Source: Geitlerinema sp. PCC 7407
GTDB taxonomy: Bacteria > Cyanobacteriota > Cyanobacteriia > PCC-7407
DNA: 64,000 nucleotides
Assembly: GCF_000317045.1 (NCBI RefSeq)
Contig: NC_019703.1
Span: 732,501-796,500, forward strand
Reading direction: 5' to 3'
Notes under the pieces: model-generated
What the model saw: only the letters and a program-made list of their open reading frames with translations
Told to the model about the DNA's origin: nothing
Databases searched by the model: none
In this document: piece after piece, positions 55,050-64,000 of the stretch
How positions within the stretch are numbered: position 1 is the first letter of the stretch
Layout: the number at the start of each line of letters is the position of its first letter
Program-made: the position numbers and the translations under genes

Positions 55050-55706
55050 CTAGCTCACGAGACCGGAGCGCAGCGCCACCACGGCGGCCTGGACGCGATC
55101 GTCAACGGCGAGCTTGTTCATGATGCCGCGAACGTGGGTTTTGACGGTGTTGGGGCTCAGGTAGAGGGCGGCGGCGATTTCGGGATTGCTGTAGCCTTCG
55201 ACCATGAGCTTGAGAACTTCTGTCTCTCGCTCCGAAAGCTGACCCAAATTGTTGTTGGTGGTGGGCGGCCGCAGGTGGTCGATGACGAGGCGGGCGATTT
55301 GGGGGTCGAGGTAGGTGGCTCCTTCCTGGGCGGCGGCGATCGCCGCGAGGAGACGATCAACGCTAGAACCCTTGATGCAGTACGCATCGGCACCGCTGGA
55401 GAGGGCCGCGATAATTTCGGTTTCGGTGGTGTGGGAGGTCAAGACCACGACGCGGACGTCTGGGAGGGCGTCTTTGATCTGCTTGGTGGCGGCGATGCCG
55501 TCCAGGCGCGGCAGGCCGATGTCCATGACGACAAGATCGGGCTTGAGGCGGAGGGCCGCTTCGACGCCAAGGTAACCGTCTTCGGCTTGACCTACGAGGG
55601 TGATGTCGGTCTGATCGGCGAGGGCTTGCTCGAGACCCAACTGCATCATGGGGTCATCTTCGACGATCAAAACGCGGAGTGAGGCCGACTCTGAAGCGTG
55701 ACTCAT
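55050..55706 (-). CDS. NarL/LuxR-type response regulator
   Basis: A 218-residue regulator. The receiver domain has acidic residues LIVEDD, the phospho-acceptor Asp in VVMDIGLPRLDG and the Lys in YCIKGSS. The DNA-binding LuxR-type helix-turn-helix reads LSERETEVLKLMVEGYSNPEIAAALYLSPNTVKTHV. No histidine kinase is adjacent. ATG 55706 (MSHASESASLRV) is used instead of the longer frame to 55757. Confidence 0.93.
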   Translation of the reverse strand: MSHASESASLRVLIVEDDPMMQLGLEQALADQTDITLVGQAEDGYLGVEAALRLKPDLVVMDIGLPRLDGIAATKQIKDALPDVRVVVLTSHTTETEIIAALSSGADAYCIKGSSVDRLLAAIAAAQEGATYLDPQIARLVIDHLRPPTTNNNLGQLSERETEVLKLMVEGYSNPEIAAALYLSPNTVKTHVRGIMNKLAVDDRVQAAVVALRSGLVS

Positions 55707-55873
55707 GGAGACTCTGGGGCGAAACTCACAAGGGGAAGAAAAGGCGTGGCAGCGCACGGGCGATCGCAGGTTGCACCCATTGCGCCATCAGGACTCTAGT
55801 CTACAGGCCTCCCCCAGGAAATTTCGTACTTCTCACTAGATCTCTTTCGGTGCCGGCCGGGATTTCCAGAGCG

Positions 55874-57880
55874 CTAGGTCCGCGCCCGCAGCTCGATGGA
55901 TTCGAGATTCTTGAGCAGGGCGATCGCCGCGAAATAGGCCTCCTCGGTGAGCTTTTCCTGCTCCTCGGGGGTGTCTGCCATGCCGTCGACGATCAGCTTG
56001 AGGGAGCCCAGCATGCCGTTGAGCTGGGTGCGTGCCTGGTACGACAGCTCCATGACGGCGGTTTCGCGTGCAGCCCGAATCGCCTCGGTGTTGTCGCCGG
56101 AGAACTGCATCCGGTGCAGGCGCGTGTAGTAGCCGTTGCGCTGCAATAGCTCGTGGTGGTTGCCGATTTCGACCACGCGTCCCTGCTCCATTACGGCGAT
56201 CTGGTCGGCTTTTTGGATGGTTGAGAGGCGGTGGGCGATCACCAAAATGGTGCGGTTGCGGCTCAGCTCGTCGATGGCCTCTTGGACTAGGCGCTCGGAG
56301 ACGGTGTCTAGAGCGCTGGTGGCTTCATCGAGGATCAAGATCTCGGGGTTTCGCAGGAGGGCGCGGGCGATCGCGATCCGCTGGCGCTGGCCCCCCGACA
56401 GCAAAATGCCGCGATCGCCCAGCTTGGTGTCAAAGCCCTGGGGCAGCTTTTGAATAAACTCGTAGGCGTTGGCCCGCTTGGCCGCCTCGATAATGCTGGC
56501 CTCCGTCGCATCGTCCGCCGCGTAGGCGATGTTGTTGCGCACCGTGTCATTAAACAAAAAGGTGTCCTGGCTCACGATGCCCATGCCCCGCCGCAGCGAT
56601 CGCAGCTCGTAGTCCCGCAGGTCCACCCCATCGATCAGAATGCGGCCCTCCTGGGGGTCATAAAAGCGCGGCAGCAGATCCGCCAGGGTCGACTTGCCGG
56701 CCCCCGACGCGCCCACCAGCGCCAGGGTCGTCCCCCGCGGCAGGTCCAGCGTCACGTCCTGGAGCACCCAGCCCTCCCCCGAGGGGTACTGAAAAGACAG
56801 ATTTTCAAACCGGATGCCCTCCCGGATCGACTCGTAGGGAACCTGACCATTGGCCATAAACGGCTTGTTGTCCCGGCGCAGCAGGTCCGCCACCACCTCC
56901 GTGCTAGAGCTAAAGTTGGCAAACTGGCTGCGAATATTGTTTAGGCTGCTGATCAGGGGCAGGGTCCGAAACAGCACAAACAGGTAGGTCAGCAGCACCG
57001 TCGAGAGGGACACCAGCTGCTCGGCAAAAAACACCCGGCCCAAAAACACAATGGCGAACACCGTGATAATGCCCGTCATTTCGTTAATGGGGCCGATCGC
57101 CGCATAGTTGGCCGACGACTTAAAGTCAATCTTCTCGCGCTCCTGGATCAGCGTCTCGACCTTGGCGTATTCCCGGTCTTCGGTGCCGCTGGCGCGAATG
57201 GTGCGAATGCCGTTGAGCACCTCGATCAGCCGTGCCGAATAGACTCCCGAAACCTTGGAGAGAATGCGGCCAAACTCCCGCGCTCGCCCAATAAAAATCT
57301 GGTTGATCACCGCCATCACCGCCAGCAGCACCGACGAAGCGAGGGTGAGCTGCCAAGAAATCGACAGCAGCAGGGCCACAAACACCAAAATCGTGATGGT
57401 GGTGGTCACCATGTCGATCATGGAGCGGATGCCGGCGGCGGTGCGATTGACCTGCTCGCCTACCCGGTTGACCAAGTCCCCAATGCGAATCTGGGCATAG
57501 AAGGCCAGATCGACCTCGAGAAGCAGCCGCAGCGCTTCCTTGCGCAGGTCCCGCGTCAGCCGCCGCGACAGAAAGCTGGAGGTGATGACGCTGGCGTAGG
57601 TGGCTAGGTTTTTGAGGCCGATCGCTAGCAGCACCATCCCCGTCAGCAGGGCCAGCCGCACATCGGGCTCAAAGCCATCAAAAAAGGCCATGGACTTTTG
57701 GATCACCGGGGGAGCGCCCTGGAGATTGATCTCTTGGCCCAGGAAGCTCAGCAAAATCGGCACCACCAGCGTGACGCTGACCCCGTTGAAGATGGCTCCC
57801 GAGAAGCCCAGCACCATGGTGAGCCCGATCAAAGCGGGCGATCGCGCAGCGAATTTGAGCAGAAGCTGATTGGGGGACAT
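55874..57880 (-). CDS. HepA-like ABC exporter with C-terminal HisKA-like tail
   Basis: A 668-residue half-transporter with an N-terminal six-helix membrane domain (about 1-310) and an ATPase (Walker A VGASGAGKSTL, signature LSGGQRQR, Walker B ILILDEATSALD, H-loop IAHRLST). It resembles MsbA/HepA exporters; HepA in Anabaena is needed for the heterocyst envelope polysaccharide. The last ~59 residues (ELSYQARTQLNGMLGSLKL...) look like a degenerate histidine-kinase dimerisation helix pair, with Tyr in place of the phospho-acceptor His. It lies 75 bases downstream of glycosyltransferase genes on the same strand. ATG 57880 is chosen. Confidence 0.88.
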   Translation of the reverse strand: MSPNQLLLKFAARSPALIGLTMVLGFSGAIFNGVSVTLVVPILLSFLGQEINLQGAPPVIQKSMAFFDGFEPDVRLALLTGMVLLAIGLKNLATYASVITSSFLSRRLTRDLRKEALRLLLEVDLAFYAQIRIGDLVNRVGEQVNRTAAGIRSMIDMVTTTITILVFVALLLSISWQLTLASSVLLAVMAVINQIFIGRAREFGRILSKVSGVYSARLIEVLNGIRTIRASGTEDREYAKVETLIQEREKIDFKSSANYAAIGPINEMTGIITVFAIVFLGRVFFAEQLVSLSTVLLTYLFVLFRTLPLISSLNNIRSQFANFSSSTEVVADLLRRDNKPFMANGQVPYESIREGIRFENLSFQYPSGEGWVLQDVTLDLPRGTTLALVGASGAGKSTLADLLPRFYDPQEGRILIDGVDLRDYELRSLRRGMGIVSQDTFLFNDTVRNNIAYAADDATEASIIEAAKRANAYEFIQKLPQGFDTKLGDRGILLSGGQRQRIAIARALLRNPEILILDEATSALDTVSERLVQEAIDELSRNRTILVIAHRLSTIQKADQIAVMEQGRVVEIGNHHELLQRNGYYTRLHRMQFSGDNTEAIRAARETAVMELSYQARTQLNGMLGSLKLIVDGMADTPEEQEKLTEEAYFAAIALLKNLESIELRART

Positions 57881-57955
57881 AGGGTGCAATGACTCGTCGG
57901 ATAGGCGACTGACAACCAAGACAAACTCACCAAACAAAACAAACTGGCGATCGCG

Positions 57956-59134
57956 CTAGGACTGCCAGCGAGCCAGCAGCTGCGCCAAAATATCGGCCAT
58001 GACCTCCACACTATAGTGTTCCACGCACCGGCGACGCGCCTGCTGACCGCGCGCTAGCGCCCCCTCCCACTCCCCGAAGATCGTTTGCAGCGTCGCCGCG
58101 ATCTGATTCGGCGCGCTAGGGGGCACCAGGTACCCCGCCTCCCCCAAAATCTGGGGAATATCGCCCACCGTCGTGGCCAGGATCGGCTTGGCCATGGCCA
58201 TGCCGTCGGTGAGCTTGAGGGGAAACTGGGCCAGGGCGTTGGGGTGGTTGCGCTGAGGCACCACCACCACGTGGGCCGCCGCCACGACCTCGGGCATCTG
58301 CTCGGCGGGCACCGGCGGCAGCTGGACAATCCAGCGGCCCCAGCGCGATCGCAGCTGCTCGTCGTAGTCGTCGTAGGGACTGCCGCCCACGATTACCAGC
58401 CGCAGGTCCGGGATATCGAGCTGGTCGAGGGCCACCAGCACATCTTCAATTCCCTTGTAGGGACGGGGGGCACCCGGAAACATTAAGACACGGTAACCGG
58501 CCAGCCCGTAGCGATCGCGGCTGGCCTGGGCATCGTAGCGATCGGGGTCAAAGCGGTGGACGTCTTTGCCATTGGGCAGGTAAACGCCCCCAAATCGGGC
58601 CTGCATAAACTGCGTGTGGGTCGTCACTGCGTCGGCCTGGGCGACCCAGCCCTCGGCCCACTGGAGGTACAGCGGATGGTCGGGATTGCGCAGAGCGCCG
58701 TTGGCCTTGAGCAGATCCCGCGCCAGCTGCCGGGGCGAGGGCCGATAGGCAAAGTTTTCGCCGCCGTGGAGTCCCAGCTCCCAGTCGTCGATGTCCAGCA
58801 GGACCGGTCGGCCCCGCAGGCGGCGGTGCAGCAGCGCCAGACCAAAGCTGGTGGCCTTGAGCTTGTAGGCGTAGATCAGGTCGCCGTCGAGGTGCTGGAG
58901 GAGCTGGCGAGCGCTGGTGAGAAAGGGCGGGTAGGGGCGCGCTGGCCAGGCGGCGATGGGGATGCCGTCGATCTGAGAGCGGGTGGGCGCGCTGACCTCG
59001 CGATTGAAGCCGAGGATTTCGACGCTGTGGCCGAGCTGGCGCAGGGCCTGACTGAGCAAAAAGGGCCGCACGGCACCCCCCCAGCGCCCGACGCCGCTTT
59101 TGGAAAGATCGCTGACGACCAGAGAAATTTTCAC
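57956..59134 (-). CDS. GT4-family glycosyltransferase
   Basis: A ~392-residue GT-B enzyme. The N-terminal domain has a KSGVGRWGGAVRPFLLSQAL motif. The C-terminal domain has MFPGAPRPYKGIEDVLVAL, a PNALAQFPLKLTDGMAMAKPILAT donor-site segment and VGDIPQILGEAGYLV. The GT4 E-x7-E donor motif is not classical here (KLTDGMAMAKPI), so the donor is uncertain. GTG at 59134 is assumed; a TTG at 59152 would overlap the upstream gene. It probably builds the glycan exported by the HepA-like transporter. Confidence 0.85.
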   Translation of the reverse strand: MKISLVVSDLSKSGVGRWGGAVRPFLLSQALRQLGHSVEILGFNREVSAPTRSQIDGIPIAAWPARPYPPFLTSARQLLQHLDGDLIYAYKLKATSFGLALLHRRLRGRPVLLDIDDWELGLHGGENFAYRPSPRQLARDLLKANGALRNPDHPLYLQWAEGWVAQADAVTTHTQFMQARFGGVYLPNGKDVHRFDPDRYDAQASRDRYGLAGYRVLMFPGAPRPYKGIEDVLVALDQLDIPDLRLVIVGGSPYDDYDEQLRSRWGRWIVQLPPVPAEQMPEVVAAAHVVVVPQRNHPNALAQFPLKLTDGMAMAKPILATTVGDIPQILGEAGYLVPPSAPNQIAATLQTIFGEWEGALARGQQARRRCVEHYSVEVMADILAQLLARWQS

Positions 59135-59141
59135 GGGGGTT

Positions 59142-60383
59142 CTAGGACTCAAAAAGGTGGCGCTGGAGCAGCAGAGGCACCGTCCGCAGGGCGGCGACGG
59201 GGAGCGATCGCGGGGGCGTTTCGGCGGCGACCTCGGCGATCAGGTGCCGGAGGCGATCGCCCGCCTGCCGCCACGAAAAATCTTGCTCCGCTCGCTGGCG
59301 GCCCTGGCTGCCGAGGCGCTGGCGCAGGTCCGGATCGGCCAGCAGTCGCCCCACCGCGATCGCCACAGCCTGCGGGTCTTCAGGGTCGACGAGATAGCCG
59401 GTTTCTCCGTCCACTACCGCGTCGGGGACGCCGCCGCTGCGGCCCGCCACCACCGGCAGGCCGCAGGCGTTGGCCTCCAGGTAGACAATGCCGAAGCCCT
59501 CAACCTCGTGGCTGCCCGCAGGCTGGCGGCTGATCATGGCAAACACCTGAGCGGCATAGTAGTACGCCAACAGGTCCTCGTCCGATACGGCCCCGGCAAA
59601 AATCACCGAGTTCTGGAGCCCCAGCTCGTCCCGCAGGGCCTCAAGGCGCGATCGCTCCGGGCCCTCGCCCACGATCAGGTACACCGCCTCAGGGCACTGC
59701 GCCAAAATCTGGCCCATGGCCCGCATCATCACGTCGCAGCCCTTGCGCTCGATCAGCCGCGTCACCGTCAAGATCACGGGGCGATCGCCCAGCCCGTGAC
59801 GCTGGCGCAAGGCCGCTAGCTGCTCCGCTGCTGGCGCTGTGCTCCAGGCCTGGGCATCCACGCCCGGGCACAGCCGCACGATCTTGCTGGGGGTCACTCC
59901 GACGTCCCGCAGCAGCTCCCCGGTGTAGTGGCTGTTGCACACGACCCGACTGGCCCCCTCTAGGGCTCGCTGCATCAGCGGCGCGGTTTTGGGGTCAGCC
60001 GCGTGCTCCAGGATTTCTTTACCGTGGGTGTAGACCACGTAGGGCAGCCCCAGGGTCTGGGCCAGGAGCCAGCCCGAGATGCCGTCCGGCAGCACCAGGC
60101 CGCAGTGGACAACGCGAATCCGGTGCTGGCGGCACAGCGGCACCAGCGATCGCAGCCATTTGGCGCGGCCCGGTCGCCCCCAGCGAAACCACTTGTCACT
60201 CAGCGGCCCCACCCGCACCACTGGCAGCGCGTACTGCTGGTCAAACTCGGCGTAGTCGCCCGTCTGGTCCGGCGTCACGATCACCGCCTGGGGAGCCAGC
60301 TGGCTAAACAAGTGATGGTAATAATTTTCGCGGCCCCCGACCCGCGGCAGGTAGGTGTGGGTAATCAGCAGAGAGTTGCCCAT
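59142..60383 (-). CDS. GT4-family glycosyltransferase (PimB-like)
   Basis: A ~413-residue GT-B enzyme with a glycine loop (YLPRVGGRENYYHHL), YTHGKEI, the donor-binding TVTRLIERKGCDVMM and the EGFGIVYLEANACGLPVVAG motif containing the conserved E-x7-E. It resembles mannosyltransferases of the PimB type; the sugar is unknown. The start is ATG 60383 (MGNSLLITHTYLP), with ATG 60413 as the alternative. The upstream asparagine-synthase-like gene ends 46 bases before. Confidence 0.88.
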   Translation of the reverse strand: MGNSLLITHTYLPRVGGRENYYHHLFSQLAPQAVIVTPDQTGDYAEFDQQYALPVVRVGPLSDKWFRWGRPGRAKWLRSLVPLCRQHRIRVVHCGLVLPDGISGWLLAQTLGLPYVVYTHGKEILEHAADPKTAPLMQRALEGASRVVCNSHYTGELLRDVGVTPSKIVRLCPGVDAQAWSTAPAAEQLAALRQRHGLGDRPVILTVTRLIERKGCDVMMRAMGQILAQCPEAVYLIVGEGPERSRLEALRDELGLQNSVIFAGAVSDEDLLAYYYAAQVFAMISRQPAGSHEVEGFGIVYLEANACGLPVVAGRSGGVPDAVVDGETGYLVDPEDPQAVAIAVGRLLADPDLRQRLGSQGRQRAEQDFSWRQAGDRLRHLIAEVAAETPPRSLPVAALRTVPLLLQRHLFES

Positions 60384-60429
60384 GGGAGATTCTGGCGAAG
60401 ACGGCCTGATCATTAGCGCTTGTCCGTCG

Positions 60430-61968
60430 TTATTTCAGATGCTGTAGGTGCTGAATCCAGAACACCATGGTCACCAAGAAGGCAACGGCGGGAGTCCGCT
60501 TTTGGGTGGTTTGGTGGTCTGTTAGCACGGCCTCGATGCCCTCTGGAGAAATCAGCTCCGACAGCAGGTCCGCGTGCGATCGCACAAAATCCGCGATCGC
60601 CGGGCTGGCGAACCACTCAGGATAGCGAGCGTAGCCCACGATGGGGTAGCGGTAGCTCTTGGGGTGCCAGTAGCGGAAGGGCGCCCGCACCGCAGTGCGC
60701 ACGGCCTTGCCCTGCTCTGGGAAGTCCAGCAGGCGGGGATAGTTCTTTTGGAGGGCGTAGCGGTGCCAGTTGTGGCCCAGTTTCCACGAGCGGGACAGGT
60801 TCCACACCGTAGCGACCCAGTCGCGCTCTAGGAACGGCACCCGCCACGCCACGCTTTCGCTGTAGAGCTTCATGCCATTGCCCATAAAGTTGCGCACCCG
60901 CTGCTCCAGATAGAGCCGATCGAGCCCCGGCAAAAAGCTGTGGTGACACAGCTCTACCAGCGTTTCGGCGGTGGCGCTGCGGGCCTCTGGTCCCAGGCGT
61001 TCTCCCAAAGCTGGATTCAGAAATCCCAGCTCAGCAGGGGTAAAAATCGGATTGACTTTCTGCTGGCAGACGGTGCGCAGGCTTTGTTCGGGCGATCGCC
61101 AGCTCTGGTACAGCGCATGGATGCCCCGGTCGAAATACACCGTCTTGGCCCAGGCCCCATTGGTGCCGACAAAAAACGGCTGCTGCGGATCGAAGCCTGC
61201 TGCCCGAGTGTACAGGTAGGTGTGCCAGTGGCGAGCGGTCTTGGTGCCGTTGGTGAGGGCGCTGATCAGCGGGCCGTAGGCCAGGTAGTCCTCGATGCGC
61301 AGCTGGACCCGCCGCAGCTCCAGGCCCAGGGCGCTGGCGATCTGCTGAGCGATGATCACGTCTGTGCTGTCCTCGAACCCCATCGTCACCAGGGACGGCC
61401 GATAGCCCACCTTGAGGGCGCTGGCCAGGAGCACGCGGGAGTCAAACCCGCCAGAAATGGAGACCACCGGATCTTTGCCGCCCCACTCCTGCACGCTGCG
61501 GTTGAGGGCGTCGAGGGCGAGGCGGGGCGTCGCTTTGGCGCGGGGATGGAGATCTTCCCAGGCCAGGGTCGTGCGCTGGAGGGCGCCATTGCGGAAGTGC
61601 AGGACGCTGCGCTCGGGCACCCGCTCGACGGCGGGGTGGAGGGTGCGGTTTTCGAGGGGATGGTCGAAGATGGCCAGCTCGGCCAGCGATCGCCAGTTCC
61701 ACTCCCAGGGCAGTTGCGCCTGCTTGAGCACGCCCAGGACCGTATCCCCGTGGAAAATGCGGCTGCCCTGGACGGTGTAGTAGTACTGACAAACCCCGTA
61801 GGCAGAGCTGATGAAGTAGCACTCGCCGGTCCGCTCCAGCACGATCAGGTATTCTCCGCGGAGGGTGATGAGGCTGGGGGCTCCTGCGCGCTCTAGCTGG
61901 GCCAAAATCTGCTCGCTGCTGAGATTGCAGTATCCCAAGACGCGAACGCGGAATATTTCCTCTACCAT
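60430..61968 (-). CDS. Asparagine-synthase-like protein without catalytic Cys
   Basis: A 512-residue product with an N-terminal class II amidotransferase-like domain (LRGEYLIVLERTGECYFISSAYGVCQYYY) and a C-terminal PP-loop (VVSISGGFDSRVLLASALK). Residue 2 is Val, so the Cys nucleophile used to release ammonia from glutamine is absent. Similar proteins occur in polysaccharide loci and in RiPP clusters (lasso peptide cyclase). No precursor peptide is recognisable. ATG 61968 (MVEEIFRVRVLGYC) is chosen over a 78-codon longer frame that runs through an intergenic region. Confidence 0.82.
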   Translation of the reverse strand: MVEEIFRVRVLGYCNLSSEQILAQLERAGAPSLITLRGEYLIVLERTGECYFISSAYGVCQYYYTVQGSRIFHGDTVLGVLKQAQLPWEWNWRSLAELAIFDHPLENRTLHPAVERVPERSVLHFRNGALQRTTLAWEDLHPRAKATPRLALDALNRSVQEWGGKDPVVSISGGFDSRVLLASALKVGYRPSLVTMGFEDSTDVIIAQQIASALGLELRRVQLRIEDYLAYGPLISALTNGTKTARHWHTYLYTRAAGFDPQQPFFVGTNGAWAKTVYFDRGIHALYQSWRSPEQSLRTVCQQKVNPIFTPAELGFLNPALGERLGPEARSATAETLVELCHHSFLPGLDRLYLEQRVRNFMGNGMKLYSESVAWRVPFLERDWVATVWNLSRSWKLGHNWHRYALQKNYPRLLDFPEQGKAVRTAVRAPFRYWHPKSYRYPIVGYARYPEWFASPAIADFVRSHADLLSELISPEGIEAVLTDHQTTQKRTPAVAFLVTMVFWIQHLQHLK

Positions 61969-62229
61969 GACGCCGCTAATTGATGGATGGGGGATAGATG
62001 GTGAACCAAAATCGTTCCAAAAACGGGACACCCAGGGAAATTTTGGTGGCCAATCCCTGGCTTTGGGAGCGGTGGGGCTGGTTGTCTTCCAGAATGCCCT
62101 GAATTGGGGGAGCGATCGCCCCTTGTCCGAATTTTCACGGGGAATTTTCCAAAATCCGCTGAGCAGGCAGTTTCCTAAAATGAAGAAGCTGAACGTGCCC
62201 ACCCCTTTGCGGACCTATTTTTGACGGCT

Positions 62230-63003
62230 ATGGAAGTGCTGCGTCTCCCGGCTCTGTCGGATAACTATATCTTTTTGCTCTACGACGCCTCCTCGGGCAC
62301 CGCTGCCGTGGTCGACCCTGCCGAGGCGGAGCCCGTTTTGGCCGAGCTCCGTCGCTTGGGGGCGCGTCTGGTGGCGATTTTCAATACCCACCACCACGGC
62401 GATCATGTGGGTGGCAATCGCCCGCTGCTGGCGGCCTTTCCGGAGGCGACGGTGTACGGCGGCGCGGAGGACCGGGGCCGGATTCCGGGCCAGAGCGTGT
62501 TCCTGGTGGAGGGCGATCGCGTGACCTTTGGGCAGCGCGAGGCAACGGTGCTGTTTGTGCCCGGTCACACCCGCGCCCACATCGCCTACTATTTCCCGCC
62601 CGCCGCAGCGGACCAGCCCGGCCATTTGTTTTGCGGCGACACGCTGTTTTCGGGGGGCTGCGGGCGGCTGTTTGAGGGGACGCCGGCCCAGATGGTGGAC
62701 TCCCTGAGCAAGCTGCGATCGCTCCCCGACCAGACCCAGGTGTGGTGCGCCCACGAGTACACCCTGAAAAATCTTCAGTTTGCCCTGACCGTCGAGGGCG
62801 GCAACGCCGACTTGCAGCGGCGCTGGGCCGAGGTCCAGGCAGCGCGCCAGCGCCAAGAGGCCACGATCCCGGCCTGGCTGGGGGTCGAGAAGCGCACCAA
62901 TCCCTTTTTGCGCTGGGATCTCCCGGCCCTCCAGACGGCTATGGCGGCCCAAGACGGCGTGCAAACCTTTAGCCGGCTGCGGGGCCGCAAGGATGTTTTT
63001 TAG
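62230..63003 (+). CDS. gloB: Hydroxyacylglutathione hydrolase (glyoxalase II)
   Basis: A 257-residue metallo-beta-lactamase-fold enzyme. It has the [10 protein letters not shown] motif, [28 protein letters not shown] and the [13 protein letters not shown] segment of the GloB family, with the C-terminal RTNPFLRW. It hydrolyses S-lactoylglutathione in methylglyoxal detoxification. ATG 62230 ([13 protein letters not shown]) is preferred over the TTG at 62221. Confidence 0.94.
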   Translation: MEVLRLPALSDNYIFLLYDASSGTAAVVDPAEAEPVLAELRRLGARLVAIFNTHHHGDHVGGNRPLLAAFPEATVYGGAEDRGRIPGQSVFLVEGDRVTFGQREATVLFVPGHTRAHIAYYFPPAAADQPGHLFCGDTLFSGGCGRLFEGTPAQMVDSLSKLRSLPDQTQVWCAHEYTLKNLQFALTVEGGNADLQRRWAEVQAARQRQEATIPAWLGVEKRTNPFLRWDLPALQTAMAAQDGVQTFSRLRGRKDVF

Positions 63004-63357
63004 CCTGCTGGCGGTCTGAACGGGCGATCGCCCCTCCCGTGGCAAATAGACGCGCTGGTTGCGATCGCCTACCGCTTCTCGGTATTATGTACCATTGCGC
63101 TTACAGCGATTTTCACAGCGGCATCGGATCCACTCGGTGACGGTTTTGGCTGTCCTGCCGTTCGGGCCTCTGTCTACGGACTTCCTTCCAGAAGTGGAAA
63201 CGCTGTCAGTGAGCGCCCCCCATCGCGCTGTTTCCAGATTCCTGTCGCTCAGGCGTCAGCGATGGCTGCAACGTTGAGGCACAAACCCAAGGGCTGTAGG
63301 GGTTGCCAATAAGGCGGCCCCTTGAAGTACGCGCAGTAGAGAACCCGCAGGAAAGAC
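63004..63357. other. Gene-free stretch before rplI
   Basis: About 350 bases with no credible gene. It should hold the rplI promoter; a CAGGAAAGAC ribosome-binding site immediately precedes the ATG. Nothing else was recognised. Confidence 0.5.
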
Positions 63358-63816
63358 ATGGCAAAGCAAGTTCAACTCGTTCTAAATAAAGAAGTTTTCA
63401 AGCTCGGCAAAGCCGGTGACCTGGTTAGCGTCGCTCCTGGCTACGCTCGCAACTACCTGATTCCCCAGGGATTGGCTGTGCCGACGACCCCTGGCATCCT
63501 CAAGCAGGTTGAGCGCCGCCGTGAGCTCGAGCGTCAGCGTCTCCTCGAAGAGAAGAAAGAGGCTGAAACCCGCAAGACCGCGCTCGAGACCATCGGCCGC
63601 TTCACGATCGAGAAGCAGTTGGGCGAAAACGAGGCGATCTTCGGAACCGTCACCAACCAAGATGTGGCTGACGTGATCGCCGCTGTCACCAAGCAAGAAG
63701 TCGATCGCCGGGGCATCACCGTTCCTGAAATTCACAAGCTCGGCTCCTACAAGGTGGAAGTGAAGCTCCATCCCGAAGTGAGCGCGGTTGTCGAAGTTCA
63801 GGTCACCGCTAAGTAG
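63358..63816 (+). CDS. rplI: 50S ribosomal protein L9
   Basis: A 152-residue protein starting [20 protein letters not shown] with the L9 N-terminal signature [21 protein letters not shown], a long connecting helix ([20 protein letters not shown]) and a C-terminal domain ending [12 protein letters not shown]. Its place directly before dnaB is the usual cyanobacterial order. Confidence 0.98.
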   Translation: MAKQVQLVLNKEVFKLGKAGDLVSVAPGYARNYLIPQGLAVPTTPGILKQVERRRELERQRLLEEKKEAETRKTALETIGRFTIEKQLGENEAIFGTVTNQDVADVIAAVTKQEVDRRGITVPEIHKLGSYKVEVKLHPEVSAVVEVQVTAK

Positions 63817-63883
63817 GGTGAGCGCCTAGGACTCATGGCGCGATCGCCCGTCGGCGACTTTCGTCATTTTCTAGCATCATGGA

Positions 63884-63922
63884 GGGGGTTGAGCCGAGCC
63901 TTTGGGCCGGTCCTCAGCCCCC
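63884..63922 (+). terminator. Hairpin between rplI and dnaB
   Basis: GGGGGTTGAG pairs with CTCAGCCCCC (10 bp, one G-U) around a 19-base loop, followed only by TATTT. It may be a partial terminator allowing some readthrough into dnaB. Confidence 0.6.
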
Positions 63923-63958
63923 TATTTCATCTCAATCCAGTGTTCCGCTGTTTCTCCC

Positions 63959-64000
63959 ATGCTTCAGGAACCGAGCTTTCAGCCCATTAGCGATCGCGTC
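63959..64000 (+). CDS. dnaB: Replicative DNA helicase DnaB, first 14 codons
   Basis: ATG 63959 opens MLQEPSFQPISDRV and runs off the window. The peptide resembles the start of cyanobacterial DnaB, and rplI-dnaB is a conserved gene pair. The call rests on context and 14 residues. Confidence 0.6.
   Translation, partial: MLQEPSFQPISDRV

Larger units (their letters stand above)
1..64000. repeat. HIP1 octamer GCGATCGC, dispersed
   Basis: The palindrome occurs throughout coding and non-coding DNA on a kilobase scale or denser, as is typical for many cyanobacteria. It lies within genes such as glyS, mtnW and pcyA, and in at least one terminator stem (29899-29940). Confidence 0.9.

Overview
This window comes from a high-GC filamentous cyanobacterium. 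The evidence is pcyA (phycobilin synthesis), petC and petA, a photosystem II S4-domain protein, a helical carotenoid protein, a HetZ-family regulator, and the HIP1 octamer GCGATCGC scattered through almost every gene. The mix of HetZ, a HepA-like exporter and high GC would suit a Geitlerinema- or Leptolyngbya-like lineage, but the species cannot be fixed from the sequence. Most of the window is ordinary chromosome. I saw no insertion sequence, prophage, CRISPR array or plasmid function.

Layout. 1-5 kb: the end of a lysylphosphatidylglycerol-synthase-like membrane protein, translationally coupled to larC, then a Sua5/YrdC protein and hetZ, whose 3' end overlaps a convergent ModC-like ATPase. 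5-10 kb: a HAD phosphatase, a multidomain protein ending in an M15 peptidase, and three unassigned genes. 9.5-14.4 kb: MFS transporter, murD and glyS on the minus strand. 14.8-16.3 kb: a stand-alone carotenoid-binding protein divergent from dps, an oxidative-stress pair. 16.3-19.5 kb: phosphoesterase, MerA-like flavoprotein and TVP38 membrane protein. 19.7-22.8 kb: methionine-salvage cluster mtnD-mtnW-mtnX-mtnB, including a RuBisCO-like protein. 23.4-29 kb: pcyA, an orphan histidine kinase and a giant GH15/phosphorylase-kinase-like protein. 29.7-36 kb: small genes, a GST, a DUF3616 protein, a lipoprotein, tRNA-Val(GAC) and serA. 36-39.3 kb: membrane proteins and the photosystem II S4 protein.

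39.3-48 kb is the most unusual part. An AlgX/DltD-type SGNH protein lies beside two large secreted-type RTX proteins of 976 and 1436 residues. In both, a CE3-like SGNH esterase domain sits inside the RTX calcium-binding module, between its two halves, and both carry carbohydrate-binding-like modules and internal repeats. I infer a surface-polysaccharide acetylation/deacetylation locus. 48.9-52 kb: tatC, a DUF3067 gene, petC (a Tat substrate) and petA, a coherent cytochrome b6f unit. 52-55.7 kb: a GH57 branching-type enzyme, a long AT-rich gap with a structured terminator/palindrome region, a conserved 67-residue protein and a NarL-type regulator.

55.9-62 kb: an envelope-glycan cluster with an asparagine-synthase-like protein, two GT4 glycosyltransferases and a HepA-like ABC exporter. 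The exporter ends in what looks like a degenerate histidine-kinase dimerisation domain lacking its histidine, the second most interesting signal here. 62.2-64 kb: gloB, rplI and the first codons of dnaB.
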